From positions 1 to 64,000 of the forward strand of contig CALLNY010000022.1 in the NCBI GenBank assembly GCA_938005475.1: a stretch of 64,000 bases of DNA. Direction: 5' to 3'. Position numbers and translations under genes: made by a program. Shown here in pieces: positions 25,397 through 34,346 of the stretch. The notes below the pieces were generated by a model that ran no database searches, was not told the DNA's origin, and saw nothing but the letters and a program-made list of their open reading frames with translations. How positions within the stretch are numbered: position 1 is the stretch's first letter; every line of letters starts with the position of its first letter. Source of the DNA: an uncultured Bacteroidia bacterium (GTDB lineage Bacteria > Bacteroidota > Bacteroidia > J057 > CALLMJ01).

Positions 25397-26776
25397 TTAC
25401 TTTCCGATACAGAATTTACTAAAAATATTTCCTAAAATTTCGTCGTTAGTAATTTCTCCAGTTATTGTTCCGAGATAATAAAGAACCTGACGTAAATCTT
25501 GAGCTATGAATTCGGTTGAAATACCGTTTTTCATTCCCTCCAAAGCTTGATTTAATGCTTGATAACAATTTTCTAATGATTCGTAATGTCTTGCATTAGT
25601 GATAATGGTTCCGTCAGTTTGTGTTAGGTTAATGGTGTATTCAAATAGACAATTTTTAAGAATGTCAATGGTTTGTGGTTTTTTACAACTTATTTTAATA
25701 GCACGAGAAGATAATTTTACTAAATTTTGATTAAATTCAAAATTAGGGTTTAAATCTAGCTTATTGGCTACAAGAATTAAGTATAAATCCTTTAAAGGAA
25801 AGGATTGTAAATCTTCTAAGATTTGAGATTCGGAAGTATTAGAGCAATCAAATAAATAAATCAAAATACGAGCTTTATGAATTTTTTCGTAAGTTTTTTG
25901 TATACCAATTGTTTCAATGGTATCGGAGGTTTTTCGGATACCAGCAGTATCAATGAACTGAAATAAAATTCCATTAAGATTTAAAGTTTCTTCGATGGTA
26001 TCACGCGTAGTCCCTGCGATATCGGAGACGATGGCACGCTCCTCGTTCAATAAAAGATTTAGTAAAGAAGATTTGCCTGCGTTAGGTTGTCCAGCAATGA
26101 CGGTGGGAATACCTTGCTTAATGACGTTTCCGTAACGAAAAGAGTCTTTTAGTTCCTTTATTTTGTAATAAATTTGTAAAAGAGTATTCAGAAGTTGTTC
26201 ACGGTCAGCAAATTCAACATCTTCCTCGCTGAAATCTAGTTCTAGCTCAAGCAGACTTGCTAAATCTAATAATTGAGTACGTAGGGATTTTAGGTCTTTT
26301 GAGAATCCCCCTTTTAATTGCTTTAAAGCGAGTTCATGAGCTTTTTCGGATTGGGCATGAATCAAATCGGCTATGGCTTCGGCTTGGGTTAAATCTAATT
26401 TTCCATTTAAGAAAGCACGTAAGGTGAACTCACCAGGGTTCGCTAACCTTGCACCATATTGAATACAAGCTTCGATTACTTTCTTTAGAATCAATGGGTT
26501 ACCATGACACGAAATTTCTATGACATCCTCACCAGTGTAAGAGTGTGGAGCTTTGAACAGACTTATCACCACTTCATCTAAAACCTTTTGATTTTCATCG
26601 TAAATTTTACCAAAGTGTAAGGTATGCGAGGGTAGCAAATTTAAGTTTTTATGCGGATATAATTTTTGTACGATTTCAAAAGTTTTTTTCCCTGATAAGC
26701 GAACGATACCGATGGCAGATACTACTTCTCCTGTTGCTGTGGCTACGATGGTATCATCTAGATGGAGCATATTCAT
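25397..26776 (-). CDS. mnmE: tRNA modification GTPase MnmE
   Basis: MnmE works with MnmG to install the 5-(carboxymethyl)aminomethyl group on the wobble uridine of several tRNAs. The 459-residue protein shows the N-terminal folate-binding domain (IVATATGEVVSAIGIVRLSG), a helical middle, and the inserted G domain: G1 GQPNAGKSSLLN (about 222-233), G2 region GTTRDTIEE, G3 DTAG, G4 NKLD. It ends in the C-terminal FCIGK motif with the conserved cysteine. Its start overlaps the stop of the upstream BatA-type gene by 4 bp (ATGA), so the two are translationally coupled. Confidence 0.96.
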   Translation of the reverse strand: MNMLHLDDTIVATATGEVVSAIGIVRLSGKKTFEIVQKLYPHKNLNLLPSHTLHFGKIYDENQKVLDEVVISLFKAPHSYTGEDVIEISCHGNPLILKKVIEACIQYGARLANPGEFTLRAFLNGKLDLTQAEAIADLIHAQSEKAHELALKQLKGGFSKDLKSLRTQLLDLASLLELELDFSEEDVEFADREQLLNTLLQIYYKIKELKDSFRYGNVIKQGIPTVIAGQPNAGKSSLLNLLLNEERAIVSDIAGTTRDTIEETLNLNGILFQFIDTAGIRKTSDTIETIGIQKTYEKIHKARILIYLFDCSNTSESQILEDLQSFPLKDLYLILVANKLDLNPNFEFNQNLVKLSSRAIKISCKKPQTIDILKNCLFEYTINLTQTDGTIITNARHYESLENCYQALNQALEGMKNGISTEFIAQDLRQVLYYLGTITGEITNDEILGNIFSKFCIGK

Positions 26777-28806
26777 TTTATTAGTTTAAGGATTACAAGT
26801 TCTGCGACAAGCATCATTAAACAAAATAGTACAAAATATTTCCATAAAGGAGTTCCTGATTCAGATTGTTGTATCGATTGTGATAGAATATTAGAATTAG
26901 TGTCAAGGACAAGCCCATTTTGATTAAGGAAATCACTTTGAGTAGGAGTAAGGTCAGACTCTGATACAGGCAAATTAAATCCGATACAAGCTAAAACGGA
27001 GTCACCTAGTAAGAGTTTGTAGTTACCAGGTTCAAGTTCTAATTTATTGAAATTGAGGCTTAAAATACCGGATTGGGGATATTGTTCGGGTATCCATTCG
27101 CGTTGGTCTTTTTGAAGTTTTACTAACTTTTTTGAGCTTACAGGAATTTTAAAAATATCGCTTTGTCCGATAGGCATTTGTAGAAACCATTTTTGGGCAT
27201 TAGCTCCCAACCATAAAGCTTTGTAAATCAACGGAGCAAAAATAGAATTCGTTACAATATTAGACCATTTCAAACTCGGAAACCATGTAAAAGTAAATAC
27301 TAAACCTGATCCAACTCTACTTTGTACTAATAAAGGTTCTTGGTTTTTTAATTTTAAAATTGTTTGATATAAACTTTCTTTATTAGGTTGAAAACTAAAT
27401 AGTTTTAGGAAATCAGGGCTATCAAATTCTGCATTTTTTTTATTATTAACAAATACATCTCTGAAAAACGGCATTTCTACATCAGGATTTTCTAATAGTA
27501 TTTTTTCCGTTGTAATTTGTAAACTCTTCCATTCACCAATTTTAAGTTGATTATAAAAATTTTGAATATCTTTTAAATTCATTTCTTCATGAGGAAAGAA
27601 AAGTAACCCTCCGCCTTGTTTTATCCATTCAGTAATTCTATTTGCGTTCCCATTAGAAAGTTCTTTTATTCCTTGTAAAATTAATATTTCATAATTATGA
27701 AGCTCTTCATTACTAAGTTCAGAACTACTAATAATTTTAACTTGAAAATTTGTTACAACGTTTAGCAAGAATTTTTCTAAGTAGGGCGAGATTTCAGAAG
27801 ATTTCACTAATAAAATAGGGTGTTTTTCTGCTACAAAATAACAAAAATATCGGGTATTATCAAATTGAATGGGACTGTCTTCAATAGAAATTTTAGCTTG
27901 TTGCCAACCGGTTTCTTGTATAGTATAAGTTATGGAAGTAGTTTTAATTTCGTGAGGTTCTAAGCTCTCCGATGCAATAGATACAATTTTACCGTTGACC
28001 TCCGTTTGAATAGATAATTTTGTAATTTTTTCATCGGATAAATTTTGGATTTTTATATTCAATTGTATGGGTTTTCCTTTTTCAAAAACGGGAGTTTCAG
28101 GTTGAATTTCGGTGATAAAAATATTTTTGAATGTTTGGTTAGATAATGGAACAAAATGGACTTTGTAATCTTCAGACCATTTTTTTTCGGTAATTTCAGA
28201 AAGAAAGGTAGATTTTTGAAAATCGGAGATTAGATAAATAGATCGGTTTGGGCTACTAGCATTTTGAAATAGGAAAGGTAAAATTTCAATAAATTTTTTG
28301 TAACTAAAAGAATTTTGGTGGAAATTTATTTCTTGGATACGCTCTAATGCTTCATTTTTGCGAATAAATGTGGTATTTAATCTTAATTTACCAGTAGTTT
28401 GAATTTGAAATTCATCGGTAGGGTCATAGGATTTTATGATTTCTCGGGCTAGGAACTTTGCTTGCTCTAAATACATTCCTTTGGGATTCGAGGCAGACAT
28501 GCTCAAAGAATTATCAACAAGAATAATTACTGAACGTTGCCCAGAAATACCTGTTGTAACTTGATGATTTTTGATTACGGGTGATGCGAATGCCAATACA
28601 AGCGAGGCTATTGCTAATAATCTTACTATTAGTAATAGCCATTGCTTTAATTTGATACGTTGGGTTACTACTTTATCAACCTCTTTGATAAACTGTATAT
28701 TGCTGAATAGTAGTTTTTTGGGCTTTTGGAAATTAAATAAATGAACAAGAATAGGTACTATCAAAAATAGTAAGAACCAAAGTACCCATGGTTGTAAAAA
28801 AATCAT
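26773..28806 (-). CDS. BatA-domain membrane protein with vWA-like domain
   Basis: The 677-residue protein starts with the double-helix BatA N-terminal domain (LQPWVLWFLLFLIVPILVHL, then a second helix near residues 58-77). A von Willebrand A-like region follows with a metal-site pattern SVIILVDNSLSMSAS (about 92-106; DxSxS), then a long extracytoplasmic beta-rich part and a glutamine amidotransferase-like segment (about 360-410, LLFFPHEEMN). One membrane helix closes the C-terminus (KYFVLFCLMMLVAELVILKL). Similar Bacteroidota proteins are known only as BatA-domain or aerotolerance-related proteins. Function unassigned. Coupled to mnmE by a 4-bp overlap. Confidence 0.75.
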   Translation of the reverse strand: MIFLQPWVLWFLLFLIVPILVHLFNFQKPKKLLFSNIQFIKEVDKVVTQRIKLKQWLLLIVRLLAIASLVLAFASPVIKNHQVTTGISGQRSVIILVDNSLSMSASNPKGMYLEQAKFLAREIIKSYDPTDEFQIQTTGKLRLNTTFIRKNEALERIQEINFHQNSFSYKKFIEILPFLFQNASSPNRSIYLISDFQKSTFLSEITEKKWSEDYKVHFVPLSNQTFKNIFITEIQPETPVFEKGKPIQLNIKIQNLSDEKITKLSIQTEVNGKIVSIASESLEPHEIKTTSITYTIQETGWQQAKISIEDSPIQFDNTRYFCYFVAEKHPILLVKSSEISPYLEKFLLNVVTNFQVKIISSSELSNEELHNYEILILQGIKELSNGNANRITEWIKQGGGLLFFPHEEMNLKDIQNFYNQLKIGEWKSLQITTEKILLENPDVEMPFFRDVFVNNKKNAEFDSPDFLKLFSFQPNKESLYQTILKLKNQEPLLVQSRVGSGLVFTFTWFPSLKWSNIVTNSIFAPLIYKALWLGANAQKWFLQMPIGQSDIFKIPVSSKKLVKLQKDQREWIPEQYPQSGILSLNFNKLELEPGNYKLLLGDSVLACIGFNLPVSESDLTPTQSDFLNQNGLVLDTNSNILSQSIQQSESGTPLWKYFVLFCLMMLVAELVILKLIK

Positions 28807-28821
28807 ACTGCAAAATTACTA

Positions 28822-28829
28822 CAAAAATA
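28822..28829 (-). promoter_or_regulatory. -7 promoter box of the BatA-mnmE unit
   Basis: The minus strand reads TATTTTTG, 15 nt before the ATG at 28806. A second exact match (TAATTTTG, 28811-28818) lies closer to the ATG, so two nested boxes are present. Confidence 0.5.
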
Positions 28830-28869
28830 AAAAGAAATAGTCTTTTGTTGAATGTTCTAAAATACAACA

Positions 28870-28896
28870 GCCAGGTAACTGCAAGAATTACCTGGC
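28870..28896 (-). terminator. hairpin after secDF, probable terminator
   Basis: A perfect 9-bp stem GCCAGGTAA/TTACCTGGC with a 9-base loop lies 19 nt beyond the secDF stop. The following minus-strand sequence (TGTTGTATTTT) is only moderately T-rich. Confidence 0.55.
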
Positions 28897-28915
28897 TTAC
28901 TTGATAATAAACTTA

Positions 28916-31762
28916 TTAAGATTGAGTTTTTTGAGAAGTTTGGGAATTTAGTATTAAATCCATGGTAATGGGGCTTGCTACAAATATAGAGGTAATTACC
29001 CCTACAAAGAACCCAATAAGCATCGCAAACATAAACCCTTTAATGACCTCACCGCCGAATAAAAATAAAATTAGGGCAGACAAAATGGTAGTTAAACTTG
29101 TGATTAACGTTCTGCTTAAAGTTTGGTTAATACCTGCGTTAAAAATTTTTTCGTAATCAAATTTAGACTTGGTATCGTTGATAATTTCGCGGATGCGGTC
29201 AAATACGACAACGGAATCATTAATATCATAACCTACAACGGTTAGTATTGCGGCTATGAAAGATTGGTCTAATTCTAGGGAGAAAGGTAAGAAATCTAGA
29301 TAGCTTAATAACGAGAAGAAGCCCATTACAGTAAAAACATTAAAGATAAGCGAAGCAATAGCTCCCAATCCGAACTGCCAGCGAGTAAATCGGAGTAAGA
29401 TGTATAAAAATATGATAATCAAACTGAAAATCACGGAGTAGTAAGCACCAACTACAATGTCTCTTGCAACAGTAGGACCGACTTTGGTAGATTTTACTAT
29501 ACGGGGATTAGGGGTAGAATTTTCTTTTTTAAGGGTTTCAATAATAATATTCGCAACTTTTTCGTCTGCATCTTGTTGATTAACAAGATAATTAGTGGTA
29601 ATCATTATTTGATTTTTAGCTCCAACGGTTTTGATGATAGGCATATTATTTTCGAAGGCTTGTGTCAAGCTTCCTCTGACTTTGTCTAACTGTACTTCGG
29701 CGTTATCATATTCTACGACGAATTGTCTTCCCCCGACAAAATCTACTCCATATTTGAAGCCGAGCGTAAAAATGAAAGCGAGGTATGCCGCCATAAGACC
29801 ACCAATAACGTAGTAGGTTTTTTTTCTTAATCCAATGAAATTATAGTTAGCTTCGGTAAGTTTTTTGTATAATCCTGAGGTACCGAATTGTAATTTCTTT
29901 ATACCATCTTCATTACGGATTAAGTATTCAATGAGCACTCTTGTAACTAAAAGAGCGGCAATTAAAGTAGTTACGATACCAACCATTAAAGTTACAGCGA
30001 AACCTTTGATAGGACCTGTCCCAAAATTATAGAGTACAAGACCTGTCAAGAAAGTGGTTGCGTTGGAGTCTAAAATAGCAGAAAGGGCTTTCGAGAAACC
30101 TTCGGAAACAGAGAATTTAATAGATTTACCTGCGGCAAGTTCTTCACGTATTCTTTCGTAGATTAAGATGTTGGCATCGACAGCCATCCCCATTGTTAGG
30201 ACAATACCTGCAATACCAGGTAAAGTGAGTACAACATTAAATGCAGAAGAGATACCAAAAATAAAGAACAAGTTAAAAATTAAAGCGATATCAGCTATAA
30301 TACCTGCTGTTTTGTAGTAGAAAGCCATAAAAATAATAACAATGATGAAGCCTGCTATGAAAGACAAAATACCTTGATGGATGGTATCTTGCCCAAGGGA
30401 TGCACCAACAATTTCTTCACCTTCAATTCTTGCGGGAGCATCCATCTTTCCTGACGTTAGAATAGTTGCTAAATCTTTAGCTTCTTCTATGGTAAAATTC
30501 CCTGAAATTTGAGATTGACCATTCGGAATAACCGAGTTTACGGTAGGATAAGAATACACAAAACCATCCAGCACTACTGCGATAGATTTGTTAAGGTAAT
30601 CGGTGGTCATTTTTTTCCATTTTTTTGCACCTTCAACGTTCATACTCATAGACACGATAGGCATATTGCGGTTTTGGGGGTCGAAATCTTGTCGTGCATC
30701 AACAATAGTGCTTCCATCTAAGGGAGCTTTATTATCCCTATTAGTTTTGATGGATATCAAAGTAAGGTATTGGGAAGCGGCGGCTTCAGGTTTAGCTGTC
30801 CATAAAAAACGAATATCATCAGGCATCACATTTTGTACTTCTGGTAATGCCAACATTTTGTTGACTTCTGCGGTATCGGAAATTAAAGCATAGCCTACAA
30901 TAGGTTCGTTTCCTTTCATCCCCTCAAAATTGGGAAAAGCTAATTTGGCAAAAAGCGGATTTTCTTTTTTAAATTTTTCGCGTTTCTGCTCATCGGTCAA
31001 TGCGGAATCTTTTTGTGTAGTATCAACAACTACTCCGTTGATTTTTCTTACTTCTTCATTTGCTTTTTCAAGGTATTTAAAGGATTCACTAATAGGATAA
31101 GTTGGCCAGAACTCTAATTGTGCAGTACCCCTTAATAATTTTCTTACTCTGTCTGAATCTTTTACACCAGGTAGTTCAACCAAAATACGGTTAGAACCAT
31201 ACTTTTGTATGGTTGGTGAGGCGACACCGAAACGGTCTATACGTTTACGTAGGACATCAAAGGTTTGGTCAATAGCTTTATCAGCCTTATCTTTGAGAGC
31301 TTTAGCGATTTGGTCATCTGAAGCGTCAAAAGTCAAGCCTAATCCTTGAGCGAAGTAGGTAGCTAATTTGGCTTGAGGAGCTAATTCCTTAAAACTTTGT
31401 ATGAATAAATCTACATAATTACTGCTGTTCGTGGAAGTTAATCCATTCGCTTTTGTAATAGCTTTGTTTACTAAAGTATCTTTGGGGTCGTAAGCATTGG
31501 CTCTAATAACCTCATCTATACCTACCTCCAAAGTAACAAACATACCTCCTTGCAAATCTAGCCCCAAAGACATAGAATTTTCTCTGTATTTTTTGTAAGC
31601 ATCGAAGTTCTCTTGGTCTTTGAACCATTCTACTCTTTGCTCGACGGTCATTTCATTAAGCATACTATCCGTGCTTAAACGCATTATTGTGTAGTACAAA
31701 TTGTATGCACATATCAGTGCAAAAATCACTAATAATGTTAAAACTAATCCTCTATTTCTCAT
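28916..31762 (-). CDS. secDF: fused protein translocase subunits SecD-SecF
   Basis: SecDF uses the proton gradient to pull preproteins through SecYEG. The 948-residue single chain is the Bacteroidota fusion type. The SecD half (about 1-610) has the first helix, GLDLQGGMFVTLEV, a large periplasmic part with KRIDRFGVASPTIQKYG and ILVELPGVKD, then GASLGQDTI and a helix bundle with AVDANILIYERIREEL. The SecF half (about 630-948) has FKYGVDFVGGRQF, TKVGPTVARD, and VVGYDINDSVVVFDRIREI. Both halves keep the aspartate/arginine motifs needed for proton coupling. It is monocistronic, with a hairpin after it and a tRNA-Arg gene upstream. Confidence 0.96.
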   Translation of the reverse strand: MRNRGLVLTLLVIFALICAYNLYYTIMRLSTDSMLNEMTVEQRVEWFKDQENFDAYKKYRENSMSLGLDLQGGMFVTLEVGIDEVIRANAYDPKDTLVNKAITKANGLTSTNSSNYVDLFIQSFKELAPQAKLATYFAQGLGLTFDASDDQIAKALKDKADKAIDQTFDVLRKRIDRFGVASPTIQKYGSNRILVELPGVKDSDRVRKLLRGTAQLEFWPTYPISESFKYLEKANEEVRKINGVVVDTTQKDSALTDEQKREKFKKENPLFAKLAFPNFEGMKGNEPIVGYALISDTAEVNKMLALPEVQNVMPDDIRFLWTAKPEAAASQYLTLISIKTNRDNKAPLDGSTIVDARQDFDPQNRNMPIVSMSMNVEGAKKWKKMTTDYLNKSIAVVLDGFVYSYPTVNSVIPNGQSQISGNFTIEEAKDLATILTSGKMDAPARIEGEEIVGASLGQDTIHQGILSFIAGFIIVIIFMAFYYKTAGIIADIALIFNLFFIFGISSAFNVVLTLPGIAGIVLTMGMAVDANILIYERIREELAAGKSIKFSVSEGFSKALSAILDSNATTFLTGLVLYNFGTGPIKGFAVTLMVGIVTTLIAALLVTRVLIEYLIRNEDGIKKLQFGTSGLYKKLTEANYNFIGLRKKTYYVIGGLMAAYLAFIFTLGFKYGVDFVGGRQFVVEYDNAEVQLDKVRGSLTQAFENNMPIIKTVGAKNQIMITTNYLVNQQDADEKVANIIIETLKKENSTPNPRIVKSTKVGPTVARDIVVGAYYSVIFSLIIIFLYILLRFTRWQFGLGAIASLIFNVFTVMGFFSLLSYLDFLPFSLELDQSFIAAILTVVGYDINDSVVVFDRIREIINDTKSKFDYEKIFNAGINQTLSRTLITSLTTILSALILFLFGGEVIKGFMFAMLIGFFVGVITSIFVASPITMDLILNSQTSQKTQS

Positions 31763-31841
31763 GATGTATAATTCTTAAAAATTGATAAATAAAATAATAA
31801 AAACTGCTTTATGCAGGTATAAAATATGAAGGCAATTAATA

Positions 31842-32168
31842 TTATTGCGCTGAGGGAGGGGCGTTTGCCCAATATTTGTTTAATTTTTTTTCTGAGGGCA
31901 GTATAAAACGATAAGTCGCTAACTTAGTTGATATAAAAATCTTTGATATAAGATTTTTGGTATATTGAAATGGATTTTGGGTAGTTTGCTTTGATACATA
32001 AGAGACGGATTGAAGCGAATTTTGGATAGGGGATTGGGAATAAATGCTAGAATTTTTTTGATATAGTGTTTCGAGTTTTTTGATATAGTTAAGGTAAAAC
32101 TTCGTTTTGTCTATTTTAGATATAGACATCCAAAGTACAGGAATAAGAAGTATTACCTTAAAGTACAT
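31842..32168 (-). CDS. small hypothetical protein next to tRNA-Arg (doubtful)
   Basis: The ORF-track version begins inside tRNA-Arg; the residues MTTDQKVEGSNPSER are simply translated tRNA. From the ATG at 32168, 8 nt after the tRNA, 108 residues remain. They have a hydrophobic N-terminus (MYFKVILLIPVLWMSIS) and then a basic, Ser/Gln-rich body (about 30-108) without any domain I recognise. It could be a small membrane or exported protein, or chance coding. No promoter box of its own is visible, so it would have to be read from the tRNA promoter. Confidence 0.35.
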   Translation of the reverse strand: MYFKVILLIPVLWMSISKIDKTKFYLNYIKKLETLYQKNSSIYSQSPIQNSLQSVSYVSKQTTQNPFQYTKNLISKIFISTKLATYRFILPSEKKLNKYWANAPPSAQ

Positions 32169-32176
32169 AAAAATAG

Positions 32177-32250
32177 TGCGTTCGGAAGGATTCGAACCCT
32201 CAACCTTTTGATCCGTAGTCAAATGCTCTATCCAATTGAGCTACGAACGC
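32177..32250 (-). tRNA. tRNA-Arg (anticodon ACG)
   Basis: The cloverleaf reads on the minus strand with acceptor GCGTTCG/CGAACGC, D arm GCTCAATTGGATAGAGC, anticodon stem TTTGA/TCAAA around loop CTACGGA (ACG at 34-36, decoding CGU), and T arm AGGGTTCGAATCCT. The discriminator is A and CCA is not encoded. It differs from the tRNA-Arg at 58036 at only four positions, two of which form a compensating acceptor pair. Confidence 0.95.
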
Positions 32251-32459
32251 ATCAAATTGGCTTGCAAAATTAGAAGTATTTTTTTAAACAACAAACTTTT
32301 TAAAAAAATTTGGTATAAAATTAAAAATCCTACCTTTGATAGGCAGGACACAAAGAATTTAATGCTCAGAAATGAATATGTACTATACAAAATTATATTT
32401 TTTCTGGATAGATAAAATAATCTTACATGAGCGGTTAAAAGAAGTGATAGATAGCAACA

Positions 32460-33194
32460 TTATGCTTTTTGTTCGATTTTAATTAACCAATGGTCGAGTA
32501 TAGATAGCAAAATATAAAACAAAATTGCCATAGCTAGCCCCATATATTGAAATAAGATTAATAAAATTCCAGAAGCTAAAATAAAAAGAAAACGTAGTTC
32601 ATTTCCTTTCCAACCAAAATGTTTAACTTTTAAAGAGAAAAGCGGTAGTTCAACGATAAGTAAAATACTATTTACTATACAGACTATCGGGATAAACCAA
32701 TTAGACTGAATGACTGTGGCAAAATTCCATAAATTTTGGAATTGGATTAGAGGTAAAGAACAAATAAAAATTGCGTTAGCAGGAGTAGGTAAACCAATGA
32801 AGGAGTCGGATTGTCGTGGATCGATATTAAATTTAGCAAGACGCAGTGCGGAGAATAAAGGGATTAAAGCAGGAGTAGATTTTAAGAGGGTCTCAAAAAA
32901 ATTATTGCCATAAAAAGAGAGGAATTGTGGGTGCATAAGTCTAAAAAGGATGAGTCCAGGAGCAACGCCAAAAGTAATTAGGTCTGCCATAGAATCTAAT
33001 TCTTTACCCAAAGCAGTTTGTGCATTTAATTTTCTAGCAGCGAAGCCATCAGCAAAATCAAAAATTGTAGCAAACAAAATAAAATAAGCGGCGTCAATAA
33101 TTCCATTAGGTTGAAATGAGGCAAATATCGATAAACACCCCAATATTAAGTTAATAGAAGTCAATAAGTTAGGTATATATTTTTTAATTTCCAT
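32460..33194 (-). CDS. pssA: CDP-diacylglycerol-serine O-phosphatidyltransferase
   Basis: This 244-residue integral membrane enzyme makes phosphatidylserine from CDP-diacylglycerol and serine, the precursor of phosphatidylethanolamine. The CDP-alcohol phosphotransferase signature D-x2-D-G-x2-A-R-x8-G-x3-D-x3-D is complete as DFADGFAARKLNAQTALGKE followed by LDSMAD (about 45-72). About six hydrophobic helices are spread along the chain, and the N-terminus (IKKYIPNLLTSINLILGC) is typical of the PssA branch. It overlaps nadD by 11 bp and is the second gene of that unit. Confidence 0.9.
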   Translation of the reverse strand: MEIKKYIPNLLTSINLILGCLSIFASFQPNGIIDAAYFILFATIFDFADGFAARKLNAQTALGKELDSMADLITFGVAPGLILFRLMHPQFLSFYGNNFFETLLKSTPALIPLFSALRLAKFNIDPRQSDSFIGLPTPANAIFICSLPLIQFQNLWNFATVIQSNWFIPIVCIVNSILLIVELPLFSLKVKHFGWKGNELRFLFILASGILLILFQYMGLAMAILFYILLSILDHWLIKIEQKA

Positions 33195-33768
33195 ATAATA
33201 AATTTTTTTCTATATAATCGTAAACGACACTAGGAACCATGAACTGACAATGTTTGCCCTCTGCGCGCAATTTACGAAATGTGGTTGCAGAAATTTCTAT
33301 CATGGGTGCTTCAATTTTTTTTATTCTTTTAGAGTTGATGGAGGGATTTTTTGAGCCAATTCTTGGATATACATAAATATCGTAGTATTTTAAAATAGCT
33401 TCATAGTTTTTCCATTTATGTAAAGTTTCTAAATTATCTTCTCCCATCAAAATAGAAAATTCATAATCGGGATATTGATTGTTCAAATGAACTAAAGTAT
33501 CAATCGTATAAGAGGGTTGAGGCAAGAGAAACTCGATGTTAGAAGGTTTTATATGAGAGTGGTTTTGAGTGGCTAATTCTACCATAGTAAAGCGGTCGTA
33601 ATCGGGTGCAAGTGTTTTTTTTTCTTTGAGGGGATTTTGAGGGGATACGACTAACCAAACCTGATGAACATCGGTTTGATTTAGCACCGTTTCAGCTATG
33701 ATTAAATGCCCTACATGGACAGGGTTAAATGAACCAAAGTAAAGGCATATCTTAAATTTTTGTTGCAT
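33184..33768 (-). CDS. nadD: nicotinate-nucleotide adenylyltransferase
   Basis: NadD adenylates nicotinate mononucleotide in NAD biosynthesis. The 194-residue length fits. The nucleotidyltransferase signature GSFNPVHVGHLIIAE (about 12-26) includes the (H/T)xGH motif, WLVVSPQNPLKEK carries the substrate-binding loop, and EFSILMGEDNLETLHKWKNY is conserved. The second nucleotide motif (normally ISST-x-IR) reads ISATTFRKLRAEGK here, a mild variant. It has an exact -7 box just upstream and heads an operon with pssA, tying two small-molecule pathways to one promoter. Confidence 0.94.
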   Translation of the reverse strand: MQQKFKICLYFGSFNPVHVGHLIIAETVLNQTDVHQVWLVVSPQNPLKEKKTLAPDYDRFTMVELATQNHSHIKPSNIEFLLPQPSYTIDTLVHLNNQYPDYEFSILMGEDNLETLHKWKNYEAILKYYDIYVYPRIGSKNPSINSKRIKKIEAPMIEISATTFRKLRAEGKHCQFMVPSVVYDYIEKNLLYGN

Positions 33769-33781
33769 GGTAAATAATTTG

Positions 33782-33789
33782 CAAAAATA
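33782..33789 (-). promoter_or_regulatory. -7 promoter box of nadD-pssA
   Basis: The minus strand reads TATTTTTG (exact), 13 nt before the ATG at 33768. Confidence 0.55.
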
Positions 33790-33873
33790 CGAATTTTTAA
33801 ATGATGGTCTAAAATATAATCTTAATGGGATTTATATTCAGTAATAAAATCTTTGTTTAACTTTTTATAAAAT

Positions 33874-33905
33874 ATGCACGAACAATAACTAAATTATTCG
33901 TGCAT
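33874..33905 (-). terminator. hairpin after the DUF3127 gene, probable terminator
   Basis: A perfect 9-bp stem ATGCACGAA/TTCGTGCAT with an AT-rich 14-base loop lies 25 nt beyond the stop at 33931. The minus-strand flank (ATTTTATAAAAAG) is a weak U tract. Confidence 0.55.
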
Positions 33906-33930
33906 GTACAAAAATTACAATAGATTTTAC

Positions 33931-34332
33931 TCAGAATGGCAGATCGTCATTTTCTTCATTTATGTTATAGGTTTGATTTTCTGAGTTAGATGCGGACTCA
34001 TGGTGAGAGATATTTTGTACGTTATGAGTGCTGGTATTGGTAGTTTGGTTATTATCTAGTTTGACGATACGCCAAGCATCAAGAGTATTGAAAAAAATCT
34101 CCTGATTTTGCTGGTTAATCCATTTTCTGCCCTTTAAGTTAAAAGAGACTTCAACTCTATCCCCTAATTTAAAATTGTTTAGGTCATCACATTTTTCTTG
34201 GATGGCTTCAAATTTAATAAATTGAGGATAGGATGGATTTTCTGAGAACTCTAAAACGAACTCACGTTTTCTGAAAGTAGGGTTTATTTGTTGAGTATCG
34301 TAAATACGATAAATTGTTCCTATTATTTGCAT
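33931..34332 (-). CDS. DUF3127 protein with SSB-like acidic tail
   Basis: This 133-residue protein consists of an OB-fold-like domain (about 1-95; MQIIGTIYRIYDTQQIN, FRKREFVLEFSENP, GDRVEVSFNLKGRKW), typical of the Bacteroidota DUF3127 family. A flexible Asn/Ser/Thr-rich linker follows, then the tail NEENDDLPF. The tail copies the DDxPF end of single-stranded DNA-binding protein, which recruits repair and replication enzymes. A role in DNA metabolism is therefore plausible but not established. It lies 14 bp downstream of the PorE-like gene and probably shares its transcript; a hairpin follows. Confidence 0.8.
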   Translation of the reverse strand: MQIIGTIYRIYDTQQINPTFRKREFVLEFSENPSYPQFIKFEAIQEKCDDLNNFKLGDRVEVSFNLKGRKWINQQNQEIFFNTLDAWRIVKLDNNQTTNTSTHNVQNISHHESASNSENQTYNINEENDDLPF

Positions 34333-34346
34333 ATTTTTAATATTTT

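Noticed and set aside
30603-30893. 96-residue plus-strand ORF
   Set aside because: Shadow inside secDF with no signal, domain or promoter support.
32169-32222. N-terminal residues MTTDQKVEGSNPSER of the ORF-track protein at 31842-32222
   Set aside because: This is translated tRNA-Arg sequence, a common artefact; only the part after the ATG at 32168 could be a gene.
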